Shown here piece after piece: positions 25,477 to 35,191 of a stretch of 64,000 bases of DNA. Position 1 is the stretch's first letter; each line of letters begins with the position of its first letter. The DNA comes from Mameliella sp. CS4. Lineage in GTDB: Bacteria; Pseudomonadota; Alphaproteobacteria; Rhodobacterales; Rhodobacteraceae. Position numbers and translations under genes: made by a program. The stretch spans positions 1 through 64,000 of the forward strand of contig NZ_JAHXRQ010000007.1 of NCBI RefSeq assembly GCF_019392335.1. Reading direction: 5' to 3'. The notes below the pieces were generated by a model. The model saw only the letters and a program-made list of their open reading frames with translations, did not search any database and had not been told where the DNA came from.

Positions 25477-27708
25477 ATGCCCGATCTTCTGATCGAACTC
25501 TTCTCCGAAGAGATCCCCGCCCGCATGCAAGGCAAGGCGGCCCAGGACCTCAAGAAACTGATGACCGACGGCCTGGTCGAGGCCGGGCTGACCTATACCG
25601 GCGCCGAGGCCTTCTCGACCCCGCGCCGCCTGGCGCTGACACTCCACGGGCTGAGCGCCGAAAGCCCTACCCTGCGCGAGGAACGGCGCGGCCCCAAGGT
25701 GGGTGCGCCCGACAAGGCGCTGGAGGGATTCATGCGGGGCGCCGGTGTCACCCGCGATTTGCTCGAAGAGCGCGAAGAGAAAAAGGGCGCCTTCTACTAC
25801 GCCACCGTGGTCACGCCGGGCCGCCCGGCCGCCGAGATCGTGGCCGAACAACTTGAAAAGACCCTGCGCAATTTCCCCTGGCCCAAGTCGATGCGCTGGG
25901 GCGCGGGCAGCTTGCGCTGGGTCCGCCCCCTGCACCGCGTCCTCTGCCTTCTGACCGACGAGGCGGGCGATCACCCGATCGAGCTGGACATCGATGGCAT
26001 CAAGGCCGGCCAGATCACCGAAGGGCACCGCTTCATGGGCGACGGGCCGTTCGAGGTGACGGGTTTCGAGGATTATGAGACCCGCCTGAAACGCGCCTTT
26101 GTCATCCTGGACCCGCAGGCGCGCGCCGATGCGATCTGGCATGACGCCACCAACATGGCCTTTGCCCGCGGGCTGGAAGTGGTCGAGGACGCGGGGCTCT
26201 TGCGCGAGGTCGCGGGGCTGGTGGAATGGCCCGTCGTGCTGATGGGCGACATCGCCGAGGATTTCCTGGGCCTGCCGCCCGAGGTCCTGCAGACCTCGAT
26301 GAAGGAACACCAGAAGTTCTTTTCGGTGAAGAACCCCGCCACGGGCCGGATCGAGAAATTCGTCACCGTCGCCAATATCGAGACGGCGGACAATGGCGCC
26401 ACCATCCTCGCCGGCAACCAGAAGGTGCTGGCCGCCAGACTGTCGGATGCCAAGTTCTTCTGGGAAAACGACCTGCGCGTGGCCAAGTCCGAAGGGCTGT
26501 CGGCCTGGACCGAGCGGCTGGGCAACGTGACCTTCCACCACGCGCTGGGGTCGCAGCGCGACCGCATCGCACGGATCACGGCGCTTGCGCGCAGCATCGC
26601 CCCCGCCGTCAGCGCCGACCGGCAGCTGGCTGGCGAGGCGGCGGATGTGGCCAAGGCCGACCTGTCGTCCGAGATGGTCTACGAATTCCCCGAACTGCAG
26701 GGCCTCATGGGCCGCTACTACGCCGAGGCCGCGGGCCTGCCGACCGAGGTCGCCGCCGCCTGCGAGGACCATTACGCGCCGCTGGGCCCCTCCGACGCGG
26801 TGCCGACGGCCCCGGTGTCCGTCGCCGTGGCGCTGGCGGACAAGCTGGACACACTGACCGGCTTCTGGGCCATCGACGAAAAGCCAACGGGTTCCAAGGA
26901 CCCCTATGCCCTGCGCCGCGCCGCCCTTGGCGTGATCCGGCTGGTGCTGGAAAACGGGCTGCGGATCAACCTCGACCGGTTCATCGACGCGCAACTGGTG
27001 CGCCACAAGATCGCGCTGAAGAATGGCGACCTCGACGACAGCCAACGCGCCGAGCTTGAGGAACTGGTGGAGGAGATCGCGGATCACGGCGTCTTTGGTG
27101 CCGCCTGGGCCGCCCTGCGCGAACGCCTCTCGACCGGCGGCGAGGAGATCGCCCCCGTTGTGGCCCCGGTTCCCGATCTCTCGGACGACCTGCTGGGCTT
27201 TTTCCACGACCGGCTCAAGGTCTGGCTGCGCGACCACGGCATCCGCCACGACGTGATCGACGCCTGCCTGGCCATGCCGGGCACCGACGACCTGGCGCTG
27301 CTGGTCACGCGGGCGCGGGCGCTGTCGGATTTCCTCAAGACCGACGATGGCGAGAACCTCTTGCAGGGCTTCAAGCGCGCCAACAACATCCTGGCCCAGG
27401 CCGAGGAGAAGGACGGCGTGGAATACAGTTTCGGCGCGGATGTGAAATTCGCCGAGACCGAGGAGGAACGCGCGCTGTTTGCCGCGCTGGAGGCCGCCGA
27501 AGCGCGCATCGCCCCGGCCATGACAGCCGAAGACTTCGGCACCGCGATGGAGGCGATGGCCGCACTGCGCGCGCCCATCGACGCGTTTTTCGAGGCGGTG
27601 CAGGTCAATGCCGAAAACCAGGTGGTGCGCCGCAACCGGCTGAACATGCTTGCCAGCATCCGCAAGACCTGCCTGCAGGTGGCCGACCTGACGAAGATCG
27701 AGGGGTGA
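25477..27708 (+). CDS. glyS: Glycine-tRNA ligase beta subunit
   Basis: 743 residues, somewhat longer than the roughly 690 of enterobacterial GlyS, in line with alphaproteobacterial members. The beta subunit binds tRNA-Gly and completes the tetramer with GlyQ. It starts with the family signature LLIELFSEEIPARMQ, contains PKSMRWG and LRWVRPLHRVLCL, then the HD-like region and a C-terminal DALR-type anticodon-binding portion (RRNRLNMLASI near the end). It begins one base after the stop of the preceding small gene. A short hairpin follows its stop. Confidence 0.96.
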   Translation: MPDLLIELFSEEIPARMQGKAAQDLKKLMTDGLVEAGLTYTGAEAFSTPRRLALTLHGLSAESPTLREERRGPKVGAPDKALEGFMRGAGVTRDLLEEREEKKGAFYYATVVTPGRPAAEIVAEQLEKTLRNFPWPKSMRWGAGSLRWVRPLHRVLCLLTDEAGDHPIELDIDGIKAGQITEGHRFMGDGPFEVTGFEDYETRLKRAFVILDPQARADAIWHDATNMAFARGLEVVEDAGLLREVAGLVEWPVVLMGDIAEDFLGLPPEVLQTSMKEHQKFFSVKNPATGRIEKFVTVANIETADNGATILAGNQKVLAARLSDAKFFWENDLRVAKSEGLSAWTERLGNVTFHHALGSQRDRIARITALARSIAPAVSADRQLAGEAADVAKADLSSEMVYEFPELQGLMGRYYAEAAGLPTEVAAACEDHYAPLGPSDAVPTAPVSVAVALADKLDTLTGFWAIDEKPTGSKDPYALRRAALGVIRLVLENGLRINLDRFIDAQLVRHKIALKNGDLDDSQRAELEELVEEIADHGVFGAAWAALRERLSTGGEEIAPVVAPVPDLSDDLLGFFHDRLKVWLRDHGIRHDVIDACLAMPGTDDLALLVTRARALSDFLKTDDGENLLQGFKRANNILAQAEEKDGVEYSFGADVKFAETEEERALFAALEAAEARIAPAMTAEDFGTAMEAMAALRAPIDAFFEAVQVNAENQVVRRNRLNMLASIRKTCLQVADLTKIEG

Positions 27709-27737
27709 TTGCCTGAACCCGCGCCCTAGGAGCGGGA

Positions 27738-27758
27738 AAACTGTCCAGTGGACAGTTT
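27738..27758 (+). terminator. Hairpin after glyS
   Basis: AAACTGTCC, loop AGT, GGACAGTTT: nine perfect pairs, 30 nt after the glyS stop. The three terminal T bases are part of the stem and no longer T run follows, so termination strength is uncertain. Confidence 0.45.
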
Positions 27759-28092
27759 GAGGCTATCACGGGCGAAGCCCCGGGCCGCAGGCATTTGACG
27801 CACCGCCCAGGCGGGCGTCACGCAGGCGCTTGCCGCCCGCGCCCGGCGATTCGGCGTCGGTCAAGGAGGCGCAGCCCCGCGCCGGAGGCGCGGCTTGTCC
27901 TTGACGGACGGCGACTCGCCTGGACCCTTGAAAGGGCGCTCTGAGGGCAGACCTGCCCCTCAGACGCCTCTCGGCAGACACCCCACAGCCCTGCCAAAGG
28001 CGCCCCGTCCGCAGTCTTGCAGGACGATCCCACCAGCGGCGCGCGGCGGCGCGGGGTGGGTGGGCGGGAGCGACGCCGCGCGCTCGCTCCGG

Positions 28093-28142
28093 AGGCGCGT
28101 CAAAAACCCATGGGCCAAAGGCGCGTCAAAAAACCAATGGGC
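28093..28142 (+). repeat. Imperfect 26-bp direct repeat, two full copies
   Basis: AGGCGCGTCAAAAACCCATG followed by GGCC (from 28093) recurs 26 bases later with small changes, and a third partial copy (GGAGGCGTGTC) begins at 28143. It is non-coding as far as can be seen and lies about 100 nt before the PPDK-like gene. Confidence 0.6.
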
Positions 28143-28240
28143 CGGAGGCGTGTCCTGGCCCCTATCCCACCCGATCCGTTTTCCCGCCTTGCCAAGACCC
28201 GCCAACTTCCTATGCTGCACCACAGACCAGAGGTGCTGCA

Positions 28241-30811
28241 GTGCAGAAACCCGATATCCAGAACCCGCACGTGACCCTGATCACGCAGGACGCGCCCATG
28301 TCCACGCCCAGCCACGGCGGGCGGGCAAAATGCCTGCAACGGCTGGTGCGTCTCGACCTGCCCGTGCCGCGGACGGTTGCACTCTCCTTTGACGCCGTGC
28401 ACCGCATCGCGTCGGGCAAGTTCCCCGACATGGAGGCGCTCATCGCCGCCTTCGATCCGGACGCCCTGCTCTGCGTGCGCCCCTCCTCCGAGGACCCGGA
28501 TTGGGGTGGGCCGGGTGCAATCCTGAACATCGGCATGAATGACGCGCGCTTCGTAGACATGTCCGACCAGATCGGCAACGAGGCCGCCGCCGGGCTCTAC
28601 CTGCGCTTCGTCCAGGCCTATGCGATCCACGTGGCCCGGCTGGATCCCGACATCTTCGACGAGATCGAGGATACCGGCACCGCCGGGCTCTCCGCCGCGC
28701 TGCGCGCCTACGAGGAAGAGGCCGAAGAGCAATTCCCCCAGGACCCCGCCCGCCAGCTGCGCGAGGTGTTGCGCAGCATGGCCCGCGCCTGGGAAGGCAC
28801 CTCGGCCCGGCTGTTGCGCCAGGCCAAGGGCGCGCCGGTGGATGCGGGGCTTGGCCTCGTGGTGCAGGAAATGGCGCTGGGGCTGGGCCACGGCGAATGC
28901 GGTTCCGGCGTGTTGCAACTGGTCAATTCCGACACCGGCAAACGCCAGCTGACCGGCCGCTACCTCAGCCAGAGCCAGGGCCGCGAGGCCCTGCATGGCG
29001 GGGCCGCCAGCCTCTACCTCGAACGCGATCCGCGCGGCCCCTCGCTGGAGGAACTGGCGCCCAAGGCCTTTGCCGATCTCAAGGCGCACGCCGACCTGAT
29101 GCGCGCGCGCCTGCGCGCCGAGATGCAGATCGAGTTCACCATCCAGAACGGCGAGGTGCACATCCTGGACGGGGTGCGCGTCAAGGCCAGTTCGCGCGCG
29201 GCGCTGCGCATCGCGGTACACTTGGCGCAGGACGGGATCATCACGCCGGAGGACGCGGTGCTGCGGATCGAACCCCGCGCCATCAGCGAACTCTTGCACC
29301 GCCAGGTTGCCCCGGAGGCCCGGCGCGAGGTCATCGGGCGCGGCATCGCCGCCAGCCCCGGCGCGGCCACCGGCAAGATCGTCTTCTCCGCCGCCGAGGC
29401 ACAGGCCAGCGCCGCGCGGAACGAGCCCTGCATCCTTGTGCGCCGCGAAACCTCTCCGGAGGATGTGCGCGGCATGCACGCGGCCGTCGGCGTGCTGACC
29501 GAACGCGGCGGCATGACCAGCCACGCCGCGGTGATCGGGCGCGGCCTTGGCCTGCCCTGCGTGGTGGGCGCGGCCCGGATGAATTTCAACCTCCAGAACA
29601 AGACCATCCAGGGCGAGGACGGCCGCACCTACCGCGACGGCGAGACCGTCACCATCGACGGCACCGCCGGCCAGGTGCTGCGCGGCGCGCCCGAGATGGT
29701 CGAGGCGGCGCTGGACGAGGCTTTCAACACACTGATGGGCTGGGCGGACGAGGCGCGCGACATCGGCGTGCGGGCCAATGCCGACACGCCGGCCGACGCC
29801 GCCACCGCGCGCAATTTCGCCGCCCAGGGGATCGGGCTCTGCCGGACAGAGCACATGTTCTTCGAGGCCGACCGCATCACGCCCATGCGCGAGATGATCT
29901 TTGCCGATACGGTCGAGGACCGGCAGGCGGCGCTGTCGGTGCTATTGCCGATGCAGCGCAATGATTTCACGGAACTTTTCCGCATCATGGAGGGGCTGCC
30001 GGTCTGCATCCGCCTGTTCGATCCTCCCTTGCACGAATTCCTGCCCACCGACCGCGCGGGCCTGCGCGACCTGGCCGAGGCTCTGGATCTGCCGGTCTCG
30101 GACGTCACGCGCCGGGTGCAGTCGATGGGGGAATACAACCCCATGCTGGGCCTGCGCGGCGTGCGGCTTGGCATCACCGTGCCCGAAATCTACGACATGC
30201 AGGCGCGCGCCATCTTCGAGGCGACGCTGGACGCCAGCCGCGAGGGTGCGCCGCCAGTGGTGCCCGAGATCATGCTGCCGCTGGTCTCGGCCAAGCGCGA
30301 GGTCGACATCCTGCGCACCCGGATCGAGACCGTCGCCGCCGAGGTGCGCACCGAACGCGGGCGCGACATCACCTACCGGCTGGGCGTCATGGTCGAAACC
30401 CCGCGCGCCTGCCTGCGGGCCGACGAGATCGCACCCTTTTCGCATTTCCTGTCGTTCGGGACCAACGACCTGACCCAGATGACCTACGGGCTGTCGCGCG
30501 ACGATGCAGGCCGGTTCATGTCGGATTACGTCAGCCAGGGCGTGTTCCGCGAAGACCCGTTCCACGTCCTCGACATCGACGGCGTCGGAGAGCTGGTGGC
30601 GACAGGCGTGCAGCGCGGGCGGGCGACCAACCCGTCGGTCACCCTGTCGATCTGCGGCGAACATGGCGGCAACCCCGAATCGATTGCCTTCTGCCGCTCG
30701 GCGGGGATGGATTACGTCAGCTGTTCGCCCTTCCGGGTGCCGGTCGCACGACTGGCCGCGGCCCAGCTTGCGCTGCGCGACCGGGGACTGGACGGACCGC
30801 GCAATCGCTAA
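28241..30811 (+). CDS. Pyruvate phosphate dikinase-like PEP-binding protein
   Basis: 856 residues against about 875-890 for PPDK. The phosphohistidine domain (about 365-475) has GGMTSHAAVIGRGLG with the swivelling histidine, and the C-terminal TIM barrel has SFGTNDLTQMTYGLSRDD and SICGEHGGNPESI with the catalytic cysteine, so PEP/pyruvate chemistry is probably kept. The N-terminal nucleotide-binding part is divergent: GGRAKCL stands where GGKGANL is usual, and the TRNP arginine motif is replaced by LQLVNSD. It may use another donor or act as an EI-like phosphotransfer protein. The start is a GTG with GAGGTG about eight bases upstream. It appears monocistronic. Confidence 0.75.
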   Translation: MQKPDIQNPHVTLITQDAPMSTPSHGGRAKCLQRLVRLDLPVPRTVALSFDAVHRIASGKFPDMEALIAAFDPDALLCVRPSSEDPDWGGPGAILNIGMNDARFVDMSDQIGNEAAAGLYLRFVQAYAIHVARLDPDIFDEIEDTGTAGLSAALRAYEEEAEEQFPQDPARQLREVLRSMARAWEGTSARLLRQAKGAPVDAGLGLVVQEMALGLGHGECGSGVLQLVNSDTGKRQLTGRYLSQSQGREALHGGAASLYLERDPRGPSLEELAPKAFADLKAHADLMRARLRAEMQIEFTIQNGEVHILDGVRVKASSRAALRIAVHLAQDGIITPEDAVLRIEPRAISELLHRQVAPEARREVIGRGIAASPGAATGKIVFSAAEAQASAARNEPCILVRRETSPEDVRGMHAAVGVLTERGGMTSHAAVIGRGLGLPCVVGAARMNFNLQNKTIQGEDGRTYRDGETVTIDGTAGQVLRGAPEMVEAALDEAFNTLMGWADEARDIGVRANADTPADAATARNFAAQGIGLCRTEHMFFEADRITPMREMIFADTVEDRQAALSVLLPMQRNDFTELFRIMEGLPVCIRLFDPPLHEFLPTDRAGLRDLAEALDLPVSDVTRRVQSMGEYNPMLGLRGVRLGITVPEIYDMQARAIFEATLDASREGAPPVVPEIMLPLVSAKREVDILRTRIETVAAEVRTERGRDITYRLGVMVETPRACLRADEIAPFSHFLSFGTNDLTQMTYGLSRDDAGRFMSDYVSQGVFREDPFHVLDIDGVGELVATGVQRGRATNPSVTLSICGEHGGNPESIAFCRSAGMDYVSCSPFRVPVARLAAAQLALRDRGLDGPRNR

Positions 30812-30983
30812 GCCTGCAAGGCCGAAATCGCTCTGGGCGCGGGTCCGGGGTCACAGTTCGGGGGCAATCCGCCGGTGCGTCCCCGGGTATTCTTTACGCA
30901 AATGTCATTATTCGGTATGGCTGGGTCCGTCGCGTGACGTGAGGCACCACGCGATGCATGTTCGATTGGGGGATGTTTTCGAC

Positions 30984-31673
30984 ATGAAACTACTGACCAC
31001 TGCCCTGCGCCGTGGCCTTGTTCTTGCGGCCTTTTCGCTTGTTGCCGCACCTCTGGCCCTGACTTCCGGCCCGGTTTCTGCCGACCCGGCCCGAAGCGCG
31101 CAGACACTTCTTTCGCTGGAAAGCCGCGCGCTGGCGCGCGTCGGCAATGCCCATCTGAAGGGGCTTGTCACGCCTGTGAAACCGATACCTGTCGCGGCAG
31201 GCACGGTGACCGGCGGCGGCGGCTTTCTCTATGACAAGACCTGGCTGTCCCGGCAGCCCGCGCCCGAAGGCGGCCCGCAATGGCGCTGCCTGGCCGAGGC
31301 GCTGTATTTCGAGGCACGGGGCGAGACCGTCGAAGGGCTTTTCGCCGTCTCCGAGGTCATCATGAACCGCGTGTCGTCGAAACGCTTTCCGAACTCGGTC
31401 TGCGGCGTGGTGAACCAGGGCACCGGGCGCAAGTTCGCCTGCCAGTTCACCTATACCTGCGACGGCCGCCCGGAGCACATCGGCGACAAGCGCGCCTGGA
31501 CCCGGGTGGGCAAGGTCGCCCGCGCGGTGCTGGACGGCAAGGCCACCGGCCTGACCAAGGGCGCCACGCATTACCATGCCACCTGGGTCTCGCCCGACTG
31601 GTCGCGCAAATACACCAAGACCTTTGCGCACGGGGTCCATATCTTCTACCGGCACACCTGGCGCGGCGAATAA
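30984..31673 (+). CDS. SleB-type cell wall hydrolase, secreted
   Basis: 229 residues from the ATG at 30984, which follows GGGGGA and gives a clean signal peptide (KLLTTALRRGLVLAAF, cleaved around residue 33 after PVSA). The hydrolase-2/SleB domain occupies about 95-225: CLAEALYFEARGE supplies the catalytic glutamate, followed by VIMNRV, NSVCGVVNQG, CQFTYTCDG and ATHYHA. Such enzymes cleave peptidoglycan glycan strands; in non-sporulating alphaproteobacteria they act in wall remodelling. An in-frame ATG at 30954 would only lengthen the N-terminus. A strong terminator follows. Confidence 0.85.
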   Translation: MKLLTTALRRGLVLAAFSLVAAPLALTSGPVSADPARSAQTLLSLESRALARVGNAHLKGLVTPVKPIPVAAGTVTGGGGFLYDKTWLSRQPAPEGGPQWRCLAEALYFEARGETVEGLFAVSEVIMNRVSSKRFPNSVCGVVNQGTGRKFACQFTYTCDGRPEHIGDKRAWTRVGKVARAVLDGKATGLTKGATHYHATWVSPDWSRKYTKTFAHGVHIFYRHTWRGE

Positions 31674-31692
31674 TCCGTCGCCAACGGTTCGC

Positions 31693-31729
31693 AAAAGGGC
31701 GCCTGCGGCTGGCCGTCGGGCGCCCTTTT
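31693..31729 (+). terminator. Rho-independent terminator of the cell wall hydrolase gene
   Basis: AAAAGGGCGCC and GGCGCCCTTTT form an 11-bp perfect stem around a 15-base loop, beginning 20 nt after the stop codon and ending in TTTTC. Confidence 0.8.
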
Positions 31730-31767
31730 CGTTACCACGGGCCATCAGACAACAGACAGGGGCCGAC

Positions 31768-32706
31768 ATGCCCAGCGACATCCGCCTAGCCTTTGCCCAT
31801 CCTTCCGAACGCAGCGTGGCCACCGCCGGCGACACGCCACATGACCGGATCTCGGTCCGCGACCATGTGGTCGAGGTCGATATCGGCGCCTTCCAGGCCG
31901 AACGCGGCCAGAAACAGCGCGTGCGGTTCAACGTGGTGGTCGAGGTCATCCCCTTCATCGGCACGCTGGACGACGACGTCGACCGCATCCTGTCCTATGA
32001 CCGGGTGACAGAGGCGATCAGCCACGAGCTGGAGGCGGAACGCCTCAACCTGCTGGAAACGCTGGCCGAACGCATTGCGGAACGTATCCTGCTGGAACCC
32101 CAGGCCCTGCGCGCCTTCGTGCGGGTCGAAAAGCTGGATCGTGGCCCCGGCGCGCTGGGGGTGGAAATCGTACGCTCACGCCGCGACGTGGCCGACCAGC
32201 TGGGCGAGATCGCCGAGGAAATGGCGCAGGAGCGTCCCCATGCGCGCGTCGTCTACCTGTCGAACGCGGCAATGGTCGATCCCCGCCTGCCCTCCTGGCT
32301 GGACCAACTGGAGGCCCGCCGCGCGCCGTTGATCCTCTGTGTCGGGCGTCCCGACACAGAGATCCCGCAGACCGGCCACAAGATGACGCAGCGCCGGGTC
32401 GACCTGTTGTCGATCGAACAGAACGCCTGGTGCCTGGCCGCGCGCGACGACCGCGCCAAGGTCGTCGCCACCCGCACGGAACTGGACTGGGCGATGAAGA
32501 ACGGCCAGATCTGCGTCTGGGCGCCCTCCAAAATCGTGCTGGACGCGACCCAGGGTCCGCAGGCGAAACCGCGCGACTCCGTCGCGCTGGCGGCCTGGTT
32601 CGCGGACGAACTGGATGCCTGCGAACTGCTGGTGATCGGCGAAGACCTGCCGGAAGAGGCCAGGGTTCCCGCCCGCGCCCTGCCCCCGGGCCCCACGCTG
32701 TTCTAA
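31768..32706 (+). CDS. folB: Dihydroneopterin aldolase fused to an amino-acid-kinase-like domain
   Basis: 312 residues, far longer than the roughly 120 of a stand-alone FolB. Residues about 25-135 are the aldolase of folate synthesis (VEVDIGAFQAERGQKQ, then SYDRVTEAI, LNLLETLAERIAE and VRVEKLDRG with the conserved E and K). Residues about 150-300 look like the C-terminal part of an amino acid kinase fold: QNAWCLAA, QICVWAPSKIVLD and RDSVALAAWFADELDACEL resemble the nucleotide-site region of MfnE-type kinases. The fold assignment of the second half is my inference. The gene heads a folB-folP-glmM operon with a 39-base gap before folP. Confidence 0.8.
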   Translation: MPSDIRLAFAHPSERSVATAGDTPHDRISVRDHVVEVDIGAFQAERGQKQRVRFNVVVEVIPFIGTLDDDVDRILSYDRVTEAISHELEAERLNLLETLAERIAERILLEPQALRAFVRVEKLDRGPGALGVEIVRSRRDVADQLGEIAEEMAQERPHARVVYLSNAAMVDPRLPSWLDQLEARRAPLILCVGRPDTEIPQTGHKMTQRRVDLLSIEQNAWCLAARDDRAKVVATRTELDWAMKNGQICVWAPSKIVLDATQGPQAKPRDSVALAAWFADELDACELLVIGEDLPEEARVPARALPPGPTLF

Positions 32707-32745
32707 CCGCTTGCCAAGTCTTTCCGGATCGGTCAGTCACCCCGC

Positions 32746-33759
32746 ATGAGCGTCTATTTCCGTCCCGTCGTCCGATTTGACAGCCTCCGCCCCGATGAGG
32801 CGCTCGACCTTGCGGGGGGGCCGGGCTGGTTCTCGGAGGCCGTCTGTCATCGCCGCGATGCGCCGCCGCGCACCGTTGCCCTGTCCGAGATCCCCGAGGA
32901 CTGGCGCACGCGCCTGTCCGCCCCCCGGCCCGCCATCGCCGGCATGGTCCTGGACAGCCCGCGCATCATGGGCATCCTCAACGTCACGCCGGACAGTTTC
33001 TCGGACGGCGGCAACCACCAGACCGCCGCCAAGGCGGTGCAACGGGCGCGCCGCATGGTCAGCTCGGGCGCGCATATCATCGACATCGGCGGCGAAAGCA
33101 CGCGCCCCGGCGCCCAGCCCGTCCCCAAAGAGGCCGAGATCGCGCGGGTAGAGCCGGTCATCACCGCCCTGTCGCGCGAACTGGCCACGCCGATCTCGAT
33201 CGACACGCGCAAGTCCGCCGTGGCGGATGCGGCGGTCAGCGCCGGCGCGGCGCTGGTCAACGATGTCTCGGGCTTCACCTACGATCCGATGCTGGCGCAT
33301 TACTGCCGCGACCGGAAGCTGCCCGTCTGCGTGATGCACGCGCGCGGCGATCCGGAAACCATGCAGCAGGACCCGCGCTACGACGATGTGCTGCTGGACG
33401 TCTACGACTTCCTGGCCGCGCAGGTCGCCATGCTCGAAGAGATGGGCATTCCGCGGGCGCGGATCATCGTCGATCCCGGTATCGGCTTTGGCAAGACGAT
33501 CGAGCACAACCTGACATTGTTGCGTGACGTGGCGCTGTTCCACGGCATCGGCTGCCCGGTATTGGTGGGCGCCTCGCGCAAGGGCTTCATCGGCAAGATT
33601 TCCGGTGTCGAGACCTCGGCCGAACGGGTGTCCGGCTCTGTTGCCGTGGCCCAGGCGGTGGCCGCCCAGGGGGTGCAGATCGTCCGTGTCCACGATGTTT
33701 CAGCAACCGCCCAGGCGCTGGCCATGTGGCGGGCCATTTCGAAAGGAAGCTTTCCATGA
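32746..33759 (+). CDS. folP: Dihydropteroate synthase
   Basis: 337 residues. It condenses hydroxymethyl-dihydropterin diphosphate with 4-aminobenzoate in folate synthesis and is the sulfonamide target. The TIM-barrel signatures are present: [13 protein letters not shown] (about 78-90), [12 protein letters not shown] (about 113-124), [34 protein letters not shown] and RVHDV. An N-terminal extension of about 70 residues precedes the barrel, as in other alphaproteobacteria. Its stop codon overlaps the glmM start (ATGA), so the two are translationally coupled. Confidence 0.95.
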   Translation: MSVYFRPVVRFDSLRPDEALDLAGGPGWFSEAVCHRRDAPPRTVALSEIPEDWRTRLSAPRPAIAGMVLDSPRIMGILNVTPDSFSDGGNHQTAAKAVQRARRMVSSGAHIIDIGGESTRPGAQPVPKEAEIARVEPVITALSRELATPISIDTRKSAVADAAVSAGAALVNDVSGFTYDPMLAHYCRDRKLPVCVMHARGDPETMQQDPRYDDVLLDVYDFLAAQVAMLEEMGIPRARIIVDPGIGFGKTIEHNLTLLRDVALFHGIGCPVLVGASRKGFIGKISGVETSAERVSGSVAVAQAVAAQGVQIVRVHDVSATAQALAMWRAISKGSFP

Positions 33760-35099
33760 GCCGCAAGCTTTTTGGCACCGACGGTGTGCGCGGGACCGCC
33801 AACACCTACCCGATGACCGCCGAGATGGCCTTGATGCTGGGCGCGGCCGTGGGGCGCTATTTCCGCAATGAACACTCGGGCGTGCACCGGGTGGTGATCG
33901 GCAAGGACACGCGCCTGTCGGGCTACATGTTCGAAAACGCGCTGACCGCCGGTCTGACCTCGACCGGTATGAACGTGCTGTTGCTTGGCCCGGTGCCCAC
34001 GCCCGCCGTGGGGCTGCTGACCACTTCGATGCGGGCCGATCTGGGGATCATGATCTCGGCCAGCCACAACCCCGCCGCCGACAATGGCATCAAGTTCTTC
34101 GGCCCCGACGGCTTCAAGCTGTCCGATGGGGTCGAATCCGAGATCGAGGCGCTGGTCGAGGCCGGCGTGCGCCCCGCCATGCCCGACAACATCGGCCGCG
34201 CCCGGCGGATCGACGATGGCCGTTTCCGTTACCAGGAACGGGTCAAGAGCACCCTGCCCCACGGGTTGCGGCTGGACGGGATCAAGGTGGTGGTCGATTG
34301 CGCCAACGGCGCCGCCTACAAGACCGCGCCCGAGGTCCTCTGGGAGCTGGGGGCCGACGTGGTGCAGATCGGCACCGCGCCCAACGGTCTGAACATCAAC
34401 GACAACTGCGGCTCGACCAAACCCGCCGCCGCCGCCGAGGCGGTGCGCCGGCACGGCGCCGACGTGGGCCTGTGCCTGGATGGCGATGCCGACCGGATCA
34501 TCCTGATCGACGAGAACGGCCAGGTCGCCGACGGCGACCAGTTCATGGCCCTGTTGGCGGCCCGCTGGGCCGAAGAGGACCGCTTGAAGGGCGGCACGCT
34601 GGTGGCCACGGTGATGTCCAACCTCGGGCTGGAACGGTTCCTGGACGACCGGGGCCTGCGGCTTGAGCGGACCAAGGTCGGCGACCGCTACGTCGTCGAG
34701 GCGATGCGCTCGGGCGGGTGGAACCTGGGCGGCGAACAGTCCGGCCATATCGTGATGACCGATTACGCCACCACCGGCGACGGGCTGATGGCCGGAATGC
34801 AATTCCTGTCGGAAATGGTGCGCACGGGCAAGCGCGCCTCGGACCTGACCCAGAGCTTTACCCGCGTGCCGCAATTGCTCAAGAACGTGCGCTATGGCGC
34901 CGGCGCGCTGCCGCTGGACGTGGACAGCGTGAAAAAGGCGATCGAGGACGCCGAGGGGATGCTGACCGGCAAGGGCCGCCTGCTGATCCGCAAGTCGGGC
35001 ACCGAACCGCTGATCCGCGTCATGGCCGAATGCGAGGACGAGGACCTGCTGAGCCAGGTCGTCAACGGCATCGTGGCCGAGGTCGAGGCGGTCGCCTGA
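33756..35099 (+). CDS. glmM: Phosphoglucosamine mutase
   Basis: 447 residues. It converts glucosamine-6-phosphate to glucosamine-1-phosphate for UDP-GlcNAc, peptidoglycan and LPS precursor synthesis. The start is the ATG in the ATGA overlap with folP, with AAAGGAAG upstream. Visible motifs are [10 protein letters not shown] at the N-terminus, the phosphoserine loop [12 protein letters not shown] (serine about 103), the metal loop LDGDADRI (about 245), and the phosphate-binding loop [12 protein letters not shown] near the C-terminus. Linkage to folP is common across bacteria. Confidence 0.96.
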   Translation: MSRKLFGTDGVRGTANTYPMTAEMALMLGAAVGRYFRNEHSGVHRVVIGKDTRLSGYMFENALTAGLTSTGMNVLLLGPVPTPAVGLLTTSMRADLGIMISASHNPAADNGIKFFGPDGFKLSDGVESEIEALVEAGVRPAMPDNIGRARRIDDGRFRYQERVKSTLPHGLRLDGIKVVVDCANGAAYKTAPEVLWELGADVVQIGTAPNGLNINDNCGSTKPAAAAEAVRRHGADVGLCLDGDADRIILIDENGQVADGDQFMALLAARWAEEDRLKGGTLVATVMSNLGLERFLDDRGLRLERTKVGDRYVVEAMRSGGWNLGGEQSGHIVMTDYATTGDGLMAGMQFLSEMVRTGKRASDLTQSFTRVPQLLKNVRYGAGALPLDVDSVKKAIEDAEGMLTGKGRLLIRKSGTEPLIRVMAECEDEDLLSQVVNGIVAEVEAVA

Positions 35100-35115
35100 C
35101 CGTTTTCGCCACCGA

Positions 35116-35136
35116 GTCCCGGGCGTGACCCGGGAC
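35116..35136. terminator. Hairpin between convergent glmM and DUF2937 genes
   Basis: GTCCCGGG, loop CGTGA, CCCGGGAC: eight perfect GC-rich pairs, 17 nt after the glmM stop. No close T run on either strand, though GTTTTG occurs 9-15 nt further on. It could serve both converging genes. Confidence 0.45.
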
Positions 35137-35191
35137 CTCTCGCCGTTTTGCCGCGCCGCCGGGACAGGCCTCCCGAAAAGCGCCCTCCGCC

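Larger units (their letters stand above)
27709..28240. other. GC-rich gap between glyS and the PPDK-like gene
   Basis: 532 bases without a supported gene. It contains a 9-bp hairpin close to glyS, several short GC inverted repeats of REP-like character in 27790-28090, and an imperfect tandem repeat at 28093-28142. Open frames cross it in several frames, but none has a recognisable product or a good ribosome site. The last 40 bases include GAGGTG before the GTG start at 28241. Confidence 0.6.

Noticed and set aside
24862-27249. A 795-codon open frame on the - strand opposite glyS
   Set aside because: glyS is certain from its motifs and operon position, and the antisense frame lacks any recognised domain.
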